From Perkinsus olseni (taxonomy: Eukaryota; Perkinsozoa; Perkinsida; Perkinsidae): a DNA stretch of 64,000 nucleotides. The stretch lies in assembly GCA_013115135.1 (NCBI GenBank), contig JABANP010000011.1, positions 186,001 through 250,000 on the forward strand, read 5' to 3'. Position numbers and translations under genes: made by a program. The notes beneath the pieces were generated by a model. The model saw nothing but the letters and a program-made list of their open reading frames with translations. It had not been told where the DNA came from and did not search any database. Position 1 is the stretch's first letter. Each line of letters begins with the position of its first letter. Positions 40,500-51,717 of this stretch are shown here, piece by piece.

Positions 40500-42250
40500 G
40501 CTACGTCGTTCCAACTAAGGTTACGATCGCTGCAAGAGGTGTGGTTCGGGAGTGATACGTTATCCCAGTACACCATCTTTCAGGGTGCTAACTTTGGACT
40601 ACAACCAGCCCCTGTCACTCGTTGGCGATCAACTTCAACAGCACCAGCCACACTTCTGGAGGCCACCGTTGTTCTCGCCTGATGATACCAGCACCTCTGT
40701 TAACAGCAACAGGGGTAGGCCTTCTCCTGCGGCGATACCATCCATCATGCCGTGAAGTGGCTCTTCAGGAAGCCTACCTCGAGGAGGTTGCGTGGCCACC
40801 ACCATCAGAGCTCGCTCGTACTCTTCTTCGGATAGCGATGCCTCTTCGACCTTCCCGACTACCACTTCCGCCTCAACCTGCTGGTCTCCATCCTGTGGCG
40901 CTAGAGCATATAGATCGGATACCAGTTCGGTTACTACAACGGCACCAGGGTCCACCGAGTAATCCCCGTTGGTCATCTCTAGGGTTCTCAACACAACTCA
41001 GAAGAAGTTCTCTGAACTCGTCGTTGGAGTTCAGAGGCGGCTTCCCGCTCGACTGTCTTTCGTACCCATATCGTACGATGGGCCTAGGCCAGCTAGTCCC
41101 TAGTCATGATGATGATGATCGTACTATGCAGTAGGCAGGCTTGGAAGGTGCTGCTCCTTGATATTCATACGCTTGGTCAGAGTACGTTACATTTACATTG
41201 GCCCGTTGGTTCAGGTTGCATCCACAGCTTTGTCCATTATCCTCATTGGTCCCGATATTCCTTCTACCCCCATCAGTGTCCGAAACTTGTACAACCCCAC
41301 GAGGTGAGCCCAGGATCATGGCGACCCTTCCCATTCGTCATCAGCTCGATCCAACTCAGATACAGATGAAACTCACCATGGCGCTTTACTCTCTACAAAG
41401 GCCATGGTAGGTGTGGTGACGATGAGGCTGTGTCATGAGGACCATGCTCCCGGTACAGGACCCGGCTCCCTTACCGTCCGACGCTGATGAACGACAGCCT
41501 GACGGACCTCTCGGGGCAGGAGCGCCTTCGATACCTAGTGAAGGAGGTATCAGAAGGTAGTCATCGCTACCAGCCTCTCTACTCCGTGCGTTCCGTTCAC
41601 CGTGTGAAGGTGGAAGGCCGTTGCTGTCAGACACGGTGTGGCTAATCTCGTGGCAGATGGTGGGCTCAGATATTCAGGGCCAGATCCTAGTAGAGTGAGG
41701 AGCAACACGGGTAGATGGGGATAGGTCATCCTCACGCCTGCTTAGCTCACCATGAGGGGGTTCGGCATCCCTGAGGGGTACGCCGTGTATCAGAGTATGA
41801 ACCCCCTACACGTGGAAGAGTTGCTCACCGATGTTGGTTTGAGGGTTCTCATACAATACCGCCTATCGTTCTCGCTGAGCTTCCGACATTGAGCTGTGCT
41901 GTTTTCTCAGAAGGTTCAAGGCGTGGCAGTCCGATACCATCCACTTTCGCTGCTTGCGCCCATTCCAACCACGGTACAGGAGCCCCCTAGTACTGGGCCG
42001 TATGAGTCCATCAGGTCCACACAGAAACAGTTGGCGCTTGGCGTGAAGGGGCAGAAACTCAGATCGATATTTTCTATGCCGGAGAGCGCGGTGGAGAGGA
42101 CATCTCCTCGACAGCATTGATTTTTGATTCCTTCTGTTGTTGAACGAGGCCGGCGCTACAGCTAGGGCCCTCCCAACTTTGAACCTGTTGTTCACTCAAG
42201 TCGTCCATTACTACCCTCCTGTTGCTGGCCCGTACCCTCAGTGGGGAGAT
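40500..42250 (+). other. Unresolved + strand exons downstream of the CCCH gene
   Basis: Several Ser/Pro-rich + strand stretches (for example 40,622-41,134 and 41,896-42,120) look coding-like, and ATG 41752 opens RGFGIPEGYAVYQSMN for 47 codons. They may be exons of a further gene or a 3' UTR of the CCCH gene. No domain seen. Confidence 0.3.
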
Positions 42251-42254
42251 GATG

Positions 42255-42950
42255 ATAATATAATTTTTGTTGTTAAGTTTTTTTGGATTCGTGATGCATT
42301 CATTTTGTAGCCAGCACCACCATCCATTGTTAAGTTCCTTCGACTCTTGTACAAGTGAAGCATGCTCTATGCCTCTTCACGTTCTTCACCCCATTAGCTA
42401 TGTACGTGTGATGTTCATTGTTTTCAAGTACCACTTCCTGCCCTACTTAGTTTGGGTCGTTCTATTTCGTCAGGAAATCGCCTGCTAGCTACAATTCTAT
42501 CGTTTGAAGTGTCTTCATCAGTTTTTGTCAAAATATTATTCCTATCATTTTTGTCTATTTTTGTACCTTGTATTTTTGTAGCTTCCATAGCTGTCACGAG
42601 GCTGAGGGCGCCTTAGTCCCAGCTAGACGCCCGTGCCTCAGAGGTAAGTGCCGGCTCTGGAACCTAGACCTCCATCACCCGTGCTTTGGTGTATGATACA
42701 CAGCATGAGATGTCTATTTACTCCCTCTTAGGTTACCCTGGAAGCGGCTGATGAAGGTCCCACAGTGGTGGTATTTTGTATCTGCCGAGGCCACATGACA
42801 TGCCTTACTACTCGCCTATAGGTCACATTAGGGTCTTATTTCGATAGTAGTAGACTTTATTGTGTTCATCCAGTGGGGCAGGGACGAGAAGGGCACTGGG
42901 CGATGATGGCATTACATTAAAACGGAGGCGTCGAAGTTTTATCGATGAGC
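42255..42950. other. Intergenic, T-rich on the + strand
   Basis: Repeated T5-T7 tracts (for example TTTTTGTAG near 42,573-42,581) resemble polypyrimidine-AG splice acceptors. No gene seen. Confidence 0.5.
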
Positions 42951-42954
42951 TTAC

Positions 42955-44632
42955 ATGGATACTTCGCCCGGCCCTTCTAGCGGTTCGTTCACACTGGGTA
43001 GTGTGTCCATTGGAGCGGATCTGTTGAGTGAAGCAGGACCACTACCAACATCATCATTGAGAGTCCCTCCAAGATATGCCCCGTCGGTAGGGTCCAATGC
43101 TCGGCCAAGAGGGTTCCCTGCCAGTGATATCATGATGTCTCAGTTGTTACCGGGGCGACTAGATAACCTCTACAAGGATCTCGAGAGATTCTACTACACG
43201 CCGATAGACGAGCGCCTCAAAGGTTTAGTCCCTCCGCCAGCTGTGCCGGATACGTCAGTTTATCATCTGTGCAGAAGAGTCTATAAGGAGAAGATGATCT
43301 CAGTGAGGAAGGACAACGCCTGCGTGGAGCCCTTCGCTACTACTCAACGTCATGATTCCATCTGTTACAGCATTCAGGCTCTTGTGGACCCCTGGGAGAA
43401 TGTCGAAGATGAGAGAGATCTCTTCGACACGCTGGTGGTGTCTGCCTTGAAAATCTTCCTTCAGTCAATGCCTTCGCTCAGGTCACAGACATATGTCTGA
43501 ACTCGGTTGCGTGGGCAGAGAGGCAGGACCCTTTGCTCATCGTCACTTCAGCTTCGATGGATCGTGGTTTGTTCCAGGCCAGCACTATATTCCTCGTGAG
43601 ACCTCCTCGCAGCGCCATAAGGATCCGCCCGGATCTATTGCCCTCTCAGATGCATTTCTTCCACTTAAAGCGCCCTAGCTATCGTATAAAATGCGGCCTT
43701 TGGATGCTCACCGCCATCACTGCTTGCATCAAGAGAACCTCCCATGACTCCCCGGAGCTACTACAGATCGCCAAGACATGGTGAGCCACTGCTACTACGA
43801 CCACCGGCTCAGGAGACCTACAACCCTCTTCTCAGGTCTGATGAGAATCTATTATGGGTAATTGTCCCCCTGCACGACGATCTAGCAACAACGTCTGATG
43901 CTAAGTAACAGCGTTCAAGGCCTCCTTCTCCACTTTGCCCTGTTTGTGGTGTCCTCATTCAACAGAGGGCCCACGGGGCCTCTCGAGGCTCTCCTGCTCA
44001 ACTCGCAGTCATGTGAACATCTCGGTGAAGAAGTACTCGGTACATTATTACGACAGGTACTTCGATAAAACAGGTTATGCCCTCTATCGCAATAGAGTGG
44101 TTGAACATCGGGGAACCGAACTAGGGGCCAGTGGTGTACTTACCGGCCGTGCCATCGAAGTTGTAAGATGGCTCCTTCCTTCACTCAGTCAATGAGACGT
44201 GACGTGGCATTCTTTGGTCTCGTCCATACAGGCTATCCATCATCATCATGATCAGACCAATACTGGTGAGTCCGAAGGGAAGGAGAGCTTCCAGCTGACT
44301 GCCGAGGGCGACGATAGTAGGGCAACCGAGTGCAACTCACAGCCAGAGGTGCAGTCTACTCCGTTCAGGGCCCTTCCTGGATATTGATCGAGACTTTAAG
44401 AACAACCCCGCATCCAAAGGATCATCGATTGCTAAGGACATGACAAAGCTGGCCAATGAGTACAATAAGGACGTTATACCCGTCCCTATACCGCCTGCGC
44501 AAGAAGAGGTAAATACATCGTCACTTTTGTGCGTGCTCTTGTTCGCAGAAGAGGTGCATAAGGGAAGCGTTCCAAGGCTTCATACTCCAGATGCTTTCAG
44601 ATAGACCGGAGGCTGCGAGCGGTGAAGTGTAG
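42955..44632 (+). CDS. Hypothetical multi-exon protein
   Basis: ATG 42955 opens a Ser/Pro-rich N-terminus (MDTSPGPSSGSFTLGSVSIG), followed by a helical region (LPGRLDNLYKDLERFYY, YHLCRRVYKEKMISVRK) up to about 43,475. Further exons read SMDRGLFQASTIFLVRPPRS (about 43,560), NISVKKYSVHYYDRYFDKTG (about 44,020) and DFKNNPASKGSSIAKDM (about 44,400). The last junction is clear: PAQEE, a GTAAAT...TTCGCAG intron, then KRCIREAFQGFILQMLSDRP and stop TAG at 44630-44632. No family recognised. Confidence 0.5.
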
Positions 44633-44639
44633 GATGGAT

Positions 44640-45640
44640 ATGAAGCTGCAGTTGAGAGAAGGTCGGTCCAGAAAAGGCTTCGCTCAGATAAAGAAGAGAG
44701 TAAGCTGTGGTGTTCCCTCCTATCACAATCTATCACTGGTAACTCTCAGAAAGCATACCAGCCGGGCCTTGCGGCGTTGCCTTTCAACACCAAGCCAACA
44801 TGGATAGCAACTCGTGAGCTGGGGGCGTCCTAGATGCTCTTATCTAGCCTGCTTGTAACCTCGTCCGATGCGTCAGGTCGCAACCCTGGAATCAAGGACG
44901 CCGAAACAAGCCCATCACCTTTGCCGTCGGAGGCCGCCTCTGATGGTACCTGATTAATCATAGTCCCGTATCTGTTGTGTTTCCCATGTTAGTGAGACGC
45001 TGTAGGTTGAAGCTTGATGTCACTGGATGGGTCGGAATTCTTTGCCCCCAAGATATAGCCCCACTCAAATCGATGCTTTGCGCACCATTAGTGATAGTAC
45101 AACGTTCACCAATCCAACAGAACTAAATGCGAAACGAAAGACTCGAACCGTACAAGATTTATTGTCATTGAATGATTGAATCTGTAAGCTTGGGCGCTCA
45201 AGTAGTACTACACTAGTACGAATTCTGGGGTACGGTACGACAAGAAGATCACTAGTTTCAGCCATCATCACGCAATCTTACTTCCTCACCGCGGCCGTGT
45301 TGTATCTCTTAGCGCAGATTATGACCACATATCGTCGCTTATCTTCACACAACAAGCTTCACTTCTTTGTAAGCTGAATTATAGTATAGCATAGACCGGA
45401 GTCTCTTCCAAGCAGAGAATTCCAAGTAGAGCGTACCACGCTCTCATAGATTTCTCAATCAATCCAGGGTTGGTCGTAGATCTTAGTCCGTAGGCTCACT
45501 CAAGGGTGCCGCCTGCGAGCGTGAAGGTAACGTTACCGTTACAACAGACCGTTTCTAAGCTCCCTGGAAGGCGCGCGAGAAAGGCCATCTCATGAGCATC
45601 ACCAGCGTCTAGCTAACCTTCTGGCGTTCACCTACCTGCC
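44640..45640. other. Intergenic, nothing recognised
   Basis: No supported frame or repeat. Confidence 0.5.
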
Positions 45641-45809
45641 ACTTGAATTTGTGTATCACTGTGTAAACAGCGTTATGCAAGCTAGTCTAGCGCAGAGTGC
45701 TACAGCTTGGTTCTGCGATCAATACAGACCTACTCGTATGTTCGGTATGAAGAAATACTTCCATTTCCGGTGGTTTGTCAGTTCTTTCGTGATTCCTTCC
45801 CTATTCACT

Positions 45810-46859
45810 ATGCGCGTCGCTCTTGCTGCAGCCATCTTTGAGGTTGTTGTCGGCTTCGGCACCTCAGTTTCAGAAGACACTATGCCCACCGGTGATTACT
45901 GCGAGGAGATGTGCACTCAGACCGCTGGCTGTGATCAGTCATACTGTGAAGACAACGGCCTTTGCTTTGGCCTCTACCATAAGGGAGACTCCAAGTGCTA
46001 TCAGTCCGGTAGTGAAGCTACCGATTGTGACGACTCGGTATTGGAGCCTGTCCAATGTGCTGAATATCCGGTGACTACATGCGAGGATGTTTGCAATGGT
46101 ATCGACGGTTGCAAGGACTCGAAGTGGGGTACTTATTGTAAGTCGTGGCAGAGTCCTGCAGTTTGCTTTGGTATTATCGTCAAGGATGACGGGAGTCTGT
46201 GCTTCAACCCGACTGACGAGGAATGTGTAGGTGAACCCTACCTGTGCGAAATGGCCACGGTCGTCCCGACCAATCTGCCTGAGACCTCGGTTGTTCCGAC
46301 CAATCTGCCTGAGACCTCGGTTGTTCCGACTAATCTGCCTGAGACCTCGGTTGTTCCAACTAACCTGCCTGAGACCTCGGTCGTCCCGACCAATCTGCCT
46401 GAGACCTCGGTCGTCCCGACTAACCTGCCTGAGACCTCGGTTGTTCCGACTAACCTGCCTGAGACCTCGGTCGTCCCGACTAACCTGCCTGAGACCTCGG
46501 TCGTCCCGACTAACCTGCCTGAGACCACGGTCGTCCCGACTAACCTGCCTGAGACCACGGTCGTCCCGACTAACCTCCCTACTAACGAAGATCTGGCCGG
46601 TGACTGGTGCGGTGAGACTCCCCTTGGTCCCATCAAGGTGACACCGGAGGTTTCTGGTGCGGTTACTCTCTTCGTTGCTGGTGAGACTTTCACCGCGGAA
46701 TACTACCTGGACGGTTTTGAGATTGTGTTCACCAATCCGGATGAGGATTTGGCGACGTTGCTCCAACAGTTGGACTCTAGCTTGTATGCTGTCTATACTG
46801 ATGAAGGTGTCTACGTCGAGCTAGTTAATGTCTTCAGCACTACTATAACGAGATGTTAG
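45810..46859 (+). CDS. Secreted Cys-rich protein with 10-residue tandem repeats
   Basis: I place the start at ATG 45810 because it gives a clean signal peptide (MRVALAAAIFEVVVGFG); the frame is open back to 45651. Two related Cys-rich modules follow, each with a C-x3-C start (CEEMC, CEDVC), a shared CFG motif (LCFGLYHKG, VCFGIIVKD) and a closing Cys near the end. Then come ten copies of VVPTNLPETS (last copies with T for S), then a C-terminal domain of about 90 residues (GDWCGETPLGPIKVTPEV...) with Cys near both ends. Stop TAG 46857. The Thr/Pro/Ser repeats resemble mucin-like stalks that may be O-glycosylated. Family not recognised; likely surface or secreted. Confidence 0.7.
   Translation: MRVALAAAIFEVVVGFGTSVSEDTMPTGDYCEEMCTQTAGCDQSYCEDNGLCFGLYHKGDSKCYQSGSEATDCDDSVLEPVQCAEYPVTTCEDVCNGIDGCKDSKWGTYCKSWQSPAVCFGIIVKDDGSLCFNPTDEECVGEPYLCEMATVVPTNLPETSVVPTNLPETSVVPTNLPETSVVPTNLPETSVVPTNLPETSVVPTNLPETSVVPTNLPETSVVPTNLPETSVVPTNLPETTVVPTNLPETTVVPTNLPTNEDLAGDWCGETPLGPIKVTPEVSGAVTLFVAGETFTAEYYLDGFEIVFTNPDEDLATLLQQLDSSLYAVYTDEGVYVELVNVFSTTITRC
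46261..46560 (+). repeat. 30-bp tandem repeat, 10 copies
   Basis: Ten in-frame copies coding VVPTNLPETS. Differences are few and mostly silent (GTCGTC/GTTGTT, AAT/AAC), with some changes shared by neighbouring copies, as expected from unequal crossover or slippage. A partial copy follows to about 46,580. Confidence 0.95.
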
Positions 46860-46861
46860 TT

Positions 46862-47240
46862 ATTAGTATGGTTTAGAAGTTGTTGATCGCATCTGTCTTG
46901 CTCCTTTCTTCTGTACTTACATCAGCTATTGGCTAGAATTGTTATTCTAAATTGGTTTTAAATGAGACGGCTATGAGTATTGATCAAAGAATATGATAGT
47001 GGGTACAGGTGCTATCGCTATCTCAACAACGACGGTGTTGAGTTAGATATATGAGGTTATTGGCGGTTCTGGGGAGGTGGTGCTTACCAAACTTCATAAC
47101 GCGAGACTAGTGACCTGTATTCGACATCAACAAATCGAGATATAACTTGAAATCGTGAACAACAAGAGGCGGGTTGGTTGTGAGTAGATCTTCCAGAGGC
47201 CTTTGTGGTACCATAGAATGCTGATAAACAGCTAACATCG
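46862..47240. other. Intergenic between convergent genes
   Basis: Convergent 3' ends of the Cys-rich gene (+) and the first globin (-). No feature recognised. Confidence 0.6.
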
Positions 47241-47242
47241 TT

Positions 47243-47857
47243 CTACTCTTCTTCGTCAGACGATTCTTCTTCGCTCGTAGCATCCTCACGAATTGAGGGG
47301 AGGTCAAAGCCTGGAATCTGTGGTGGCAGAGATGATAAGGTGATCTCGGAGGCTCTCCTCTGACGGAATAGATGAGCTGGACACTGACCGTCCTGTGGTC
47401 CTTGTTCGTTGCGACATTCGGTGAAAGGGCCATAAACAGCCATGAACACGCAGAGGCCATGTATATAGGGTTCAATGAAATGACGAGGGGCATTGAACTC
47501 CTCGCAAGCCTTCATTTGGGTACGCAGCCAGCGATTCCTCTGCTCCTTGGTAAATCCAGCTCCAACGTAGCCCGCCTCTTTAGGAGCACCGGCCCTGTGC
47601 TTGGAATGTTGGGCTTTCTTGTGCATAGAGTTGATCATTTTGGTGCCTCCACGCTTAGTCATCTCATCATCAAGCCCAACAGCTGTGAACACCCATCTGC
47701 TAAACATCTTGTAGTGAGGTTCCTCCTTGTCCTCATACAACACGCCGAGGATAGGATCCTCGAAGGACATCTCATAGAAGCGCTTTACAACCGCGAGGAA
47801 ATTCTCCTTGCCACCAGCCCGATCGATCAGATCGTCAGGAAATAATTTCATAACCAT
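47243..47857 (-). CDS. Truncated hemoglobin (group 2-like), copy with acidic tail
   Basis: I choose ATG 47857 because it aligns with the start of the neighbouring paralog (both MVMKLFPD); the frame is open 22 codons further up. The globin core shows RFYEMSFEDPIL with the B9-B10 Phe-Tyr pair, then RGGTKMINSMHKKAQ placing a His where group 2 truncated hemoglobins have the haem-binding F8 His, then FTKEQRNRWLRTQMKACEE with the G8 Trp. Such proteins bind O2 or NO. Unlike its neighbour it ends with a Ser/Glu-rich acidic tail (TSEEESSDEEE). One exon, stop at 47243. About 450 bp from the second copy, same strand. Confidence 0.75.
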   Translation of the reverse strand: MVMKLFPDDLIDRAGGKENFLAVVKRFYEMSFEDPILGVLYEDKEEPHYKMFSRWVFTAVGLDDEMTKRGGTKMINSMHKKAQHSKHRAGAPKEAGYVGAGFTKEQRNRWLRTQMKACEEFNAPRHFIEPYIHGLCVFMAVYGPFTECRNEQGPQDGQCPAHLFRQRRASEITLSSLPPQIPGFDLPSIREDATSEEESSDEEE

Positions 47858-47859
47858 TG

Positions 47860-48310
47860 TGATTGGCAGAACAGTAATAAATAACCCTACCCAACCCAGC
47901 CACTGTATATTACAACACAACAACGAATGACAACTTCACAGTGTGATGACTCGCTCTATACGAGATGCTAGCAACCGCGACCGCGGCGCAGCGGATATGC
48001 GGTCGACTCCGGAATGGAGTGTTCCGCTAGTAAGGGATACAAATGCAATAGGAATGCTGAAACATGAATATCAGGACAACTTCTAATCGAGGAACTACAC
48101 CGCTGAGGAATGCTAGCACTGCATGGACTGCAGCGGCGCTGCGGCGTAGACGACAAGAAGAAGTGAAAGTCCATCAATGATGATAACTCTGTAATACAGG
48201 GCAATTGAATGGTAGTAGTATGCGCGAAATGAGGAGTATACTAATCACAGGAATGAATGTACGAACATTCACAATAATGAAGACACTCCGCTAGCGCTCA
48301 AGGTTTATCA
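47860..48310. other. Spacer between the two globin genes
   Basis: No frame. On the minus strand GGGTTGGGTAG (about 47,895-47,905) just before the globin start could be a 3' splice site for a spliced leader or a 5' UTR intron. Confidence 0.5.
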
Positions 48311-48313
48311 TAC

Positions 48314-48913
48314 TTAGGCAACAGTAATCTTCTCAAAGTTGCCGAGCTTGCCGGGAAGATCATAACCCATGATGTTGGGATGGACCTTAGCCATCTCAAC
48401 CTGCTCTGGGGTCCTCTTAGCAATCATGCTCATGGGGCACTTTCCAGTCTGAGGGCCGTCCTCCACACGGGAGTCTACGAAGGGGCCATACACAGACATG
48501 AAAACGCACAGTCCATGGATGTAATCACGGACGAAGTCCTTGGGCAAGTTGAACTCCTCACAAGCCTTCAACTGAGCCCAGATCCAGCGGTTTCTCTGGG
48601 CCTTGGTGAAACCAGCACCAACATAACCGGCCTCTTTGGGAGCATCGGCTCTTAGGGGGCAGTTCTGAGCCTTACGATGCATGGCGTTGATCAGTTTAGT
48701 ACCGCCACGCTTGTCCATCTCATCAGTAAGACCAAGTTGATTGAAGAACCAGCGGCAGAACATCAGATAATGGGGCTCATTCTTATCTTCGTACAGCACC
48801 GAAAGGATGGGGTCAGCGAAAGAAATTTCGTAGAAACGCTTGGCAACCGCCTCGAAGGGGCCACAACCGCCAACACGATCCACCAAACCATCGGGGAATA
48901 GCTTCATAACCAT
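48314..48913 (-). CDS. Truncated hemoglobin (group 2-like)
   Basis: 199 codons, one exon from ATG 48913. The same landmarks as the neighbouring copy: RFYEISFADPILSVLY (helix B), RGGTKLINAMHRKAQ (proximal His), FTKAQRNRWIWAQLKACEEF (G8 Trp). It has about 50 residues past the globin fold, ending GYDLPGKLGNFEKITVA, and lacks the acidic tail of the other copy. The pair is a tandem duplication that has diverged well into the amino-acid sequence. Role by family: O2 or NO handling; the specific role is not known. Confidence 0.8.
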   Translation of the reverse strand: MVMKLFPDGLVDRVGGCGPFEAVAKRFYEISFADPILSVLYEDKNEPHYLMFCRWFFNQLGLTDEMDKRGGTKLINAMHRKAQNCPLRADAPKEAGYVGAGFTKAQRNRWIWAQLKACEEFNLPKDFVRDYIHGLCVFMSVYGPFVDSRVEDGPQTGKCPMSMIAKRTPEQVEMAKVHPNIMGYDLPGKLGNFEKITVA

Positions 48914-48944
48914 TTTGGAAACGAGGATTAAACGACGAAAGAAG

Positions 48945-48972
48945 AAACGGAGTAACTACAAAAAAACAACAT
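48945..48972 (-). promoter_or_regulatory. Polypyrimidine tract and 3' splice site upstream of globin
   Basis: On the minus strand TTGTTTTTTTGTAG ends at 48956-48957, 42 nt before the globin ATG. It is a strong acceptor in front of an intronless gene, which fits spliced-leader trans-splicing (known in dinoflagellates and Perkinsus) or a 5' UTR intron. Confidence 0.5.
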
Positions 48973-48974
48973 TT

Positions 48975-49960
48975 CTAAGGTCTTATCTTCACCACACCAA
49001 CGCAGGAGACGAGAAGAGCTCGAACGCTAGTTGCCTTAGCGAAGCCCGGCTAGTGGGTTTCCTGCATTTTACATGCAAAAGGGAGACGATGAGCAACACA
49101 AAGGGGAGCGTCAAAGGCACCTCTATGACAGGTTTTCCGTCGATGATAAGTGGGCTGGATTCGCTAACCAGGTAGTAGTGGAGGGTCCGCAGCCAGTCTG
49201 AGTGAAGGCCGGTGACGGCCGTAGGAGAAACGCTTGGGGGATTGTCTGGCGTGAGACTTGAGAAGTATACACTGAAGATACGTTAAGTGCTGCTCTTCTT
49301 TGCTCAGTGGATTCTGCTGTGTGGGAGTATCATCGTAGCGGCGGCGCCAAACTGTCTCGGGGGCAGAGCAAATCGGGGTGTGCGGTTGTATCACTCATGA
49401 AGGGTCTTGGTCCGACACTTGAGTGGTAATAGATAGAAGATCACGACGGCATGGTCCTTTCCCTCTTGTGGGAGTTGATGAAAGATGCTTCCGTAGGACA
49501 GAAAACCATTCTCTCATAATACTGTAGAGGGTGTCCATCTACTCAATCGATGCCCCCCGATAACGATTCATTCAACGTCGAACGGCTCTCGGCTGAATCG
49601 CTACTCCAGTAGAAGTAATAGCAATAAGAACAGCAGCATCTAGCAGGGTTGATCCTTTCATGTGGCCTCCACTACTCTACGCAGCTGCAACAATGACTGT
49701 GGCATATCATGTGGCGCAGGGGACTTCCAGACACTTGCAGATTGAACCTGTGAAGAAGAAACGCCGCCTAGGGAATGCCAATGTGAGATCGGTACCTTAC
49801 CCAAGCGTATTGCGATTCCCGCTTGGCCTCCGAGATCCGTGTCCGAACGACACCGTGTCGCTGCTGCTGCTTCCGCTGTGCAGCAGTTGGCGTTAATGGT
49901 CAACGCATAGGGTTACGCGAAATCTTCGCACAGGGCCACGCAGAATCATGATGAGAGTAT
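48975..49960. other. Intergenic, nothing recognised
   Basis: Short frames on both strands without motifs. A 78-codon + frame at 49660 and an opposite frame overlap each other and have no support. Confidence 0.45.
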
Positions 49961-49974
49961 AAAAACCTTCCCTG

Positions 49975-51211
49975 GTGTCCTCTCAGTCCCTGGATGGCAT
50001 GGCATCTACTCCCCAGGCCACGGGTCGGTCGGAACAGAATTATCATCAACTCACACCGGAAGGCGATCACATACAGGTGATGGTAACTTCCCTGCTGTGC
50101 AGCCTACATGTTGTTGGGCCTCAGTGTGCCTTGGGTTACGAGGGAGCCAGAGGCGAGTATGGTGGGAAACTCCAGTATGTCTCTCGTACGATGAACTCCT
50201 TGAAGTGAGTGGATGGCCCTTCAAGAGGTCATGCAAGGTCCATGCCATCAGGTACGGACACTTGCTAGGTGTCTCTGTCAATAGAGGAATTATGGCGCGT
50301 TTTAAGAGTGGGACACAGTTTTCCATACTGAAGCAGCGGAAGGGTTGCCAAGGGGGCAATGGATGAAGACAGAGTACTCTCCCTCAAGGGCCACCTCATG
50401 GGCCAGGTCATTGGTCTGGCACCCCATGGGAACCCAAAGCATGCTGCACCTTCTAAGAAAGGGATTCAACAAGAGCCAGTTGCCTCTCCCGTGCCCATCA
50501 GTCTGGGAACACAATAGCGTGAATGAGCGTGGCGACGTCTGCCGAGTTCATGAGATAATAACACTCAACTACTCACTCCCTGATGGGCGGAGAAAGGGCG
50601 TCAGTGGCATCGGTTGAATATCCTCCAGTAACAGTTTTTTCCGTAGGTCCCGTGGAACATATGGGTCTATCTGGATATGCGAGTAGTGGAAGAGGGGTTC
50701 AAGGTGGCATCAATCTTCACTACTCTCTTGCATTACATGCCGTAAGTCGCTCCTAGACGAGTCCCCTCCTGCGATGGCTCGATTTTCATAACAAATATTT
50801 ATAAAGCAATATCAAGCCGAGGTTAATTTCCCTAGATCCAGTAGTCACTCTGCGCCAGAGAACCCTTGTGTCAGTGTTCCTCGGTGCTTCAGAGTCGAGG
50901 AGCTTCGCTTCAACATAACTCGATTGCGTGAACTGGAAGAAAGAGCCAAGCGTGCCATTCCTAGCACAACAAAGGCTTTCACCAGTGAATACCTAGCTGG
51001 CCTGTGCGAACGACAGCTACGTTACTATAATGAGTACATCCCGCAGAACCAAAGTGATACTGCCAAGGTCGAGGTCGAGTCACAAGGGAGAGCTATCACC
51101 CAGCGGTTGGTGATGTGGCTGTTAACAGGCCATTCCAATGCCTTCCCCGATAACCTAGAACCCATTGGCGAGCCCTACACTGTTCTTACTTATAACGAAT
51201 ACAAGCAATAA
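49975..51211 (+). CDS. Unknown protein, tandem paralog 1 (frames broken)
   Basis: Segments matching the paralog 1.7 kb downstream appear in order but in different frames: NYHQLTPEGDHIQVMVTSLL and QCALGYEGARG (50,040-50,200), RYGHLLGVSVNRGI then SLKGHLMG (50,250-50,400), LLRKGFNKSQLPLPCPS (50,440-50,510) and the final exon ELEERAKRAIPSTTKAF through VMWLLTGHSNAFPDNL (50,924-51,211). The shift between SLKGHLMG and LLRKGFNKS is not explained by an obvious intron, so this copy may be a pseudogene. Unknown family; possibly lineage-specific. Confidence 0.4.
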
Positions 51212-51213
51212 CG

Positions 51214-51590
51214 TGGGCAACAAGATCAGTTGATGGCTGCTGTATTGCTATGGCTTCGCCTGAGTTGCTCAACACAAACACTCGTTGCTCAACGCAGTTG
51301 CTATGCTGTTCTTGGACCTGTCAAGGTGCAACATGTTGATGTTATTCGCCACTTACCGTGGTGTTCAAATGCTTGAGGGTCACACCCCGGACAACATACG
51401 CTTCGCGAGTGTTTACATCTATCACTGACGATAGTAGGTCACCCAGCTGTTTGAAACACCTTGTTCTCATGATGCTAAGCCCAGTATCATTCTACATCAT
51501 ATCACTAACACTCCATCCTCATGGAAGGCTTATCGAGGCACTTGTCCGTTGAACCCTCTCAGCTCACAGACACTGAGACACGTGTGAGTG
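51214..51590. other. Spacer between tandem paralogs
   Basis: No supported frame seen. Confidence 0.45.
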
Positions 51591-51717
51591 TATTGCACTA
51601 GATGAATATGGATTCGAGGTCGCACTTGACACTCATAACAGGGTTCGATGCTGGCCGATGTTGCTATGCTCCATGCCCGCTGCGAAGGGGTGAACAGGAT
51701 AGAGAGAGGACGGATCC

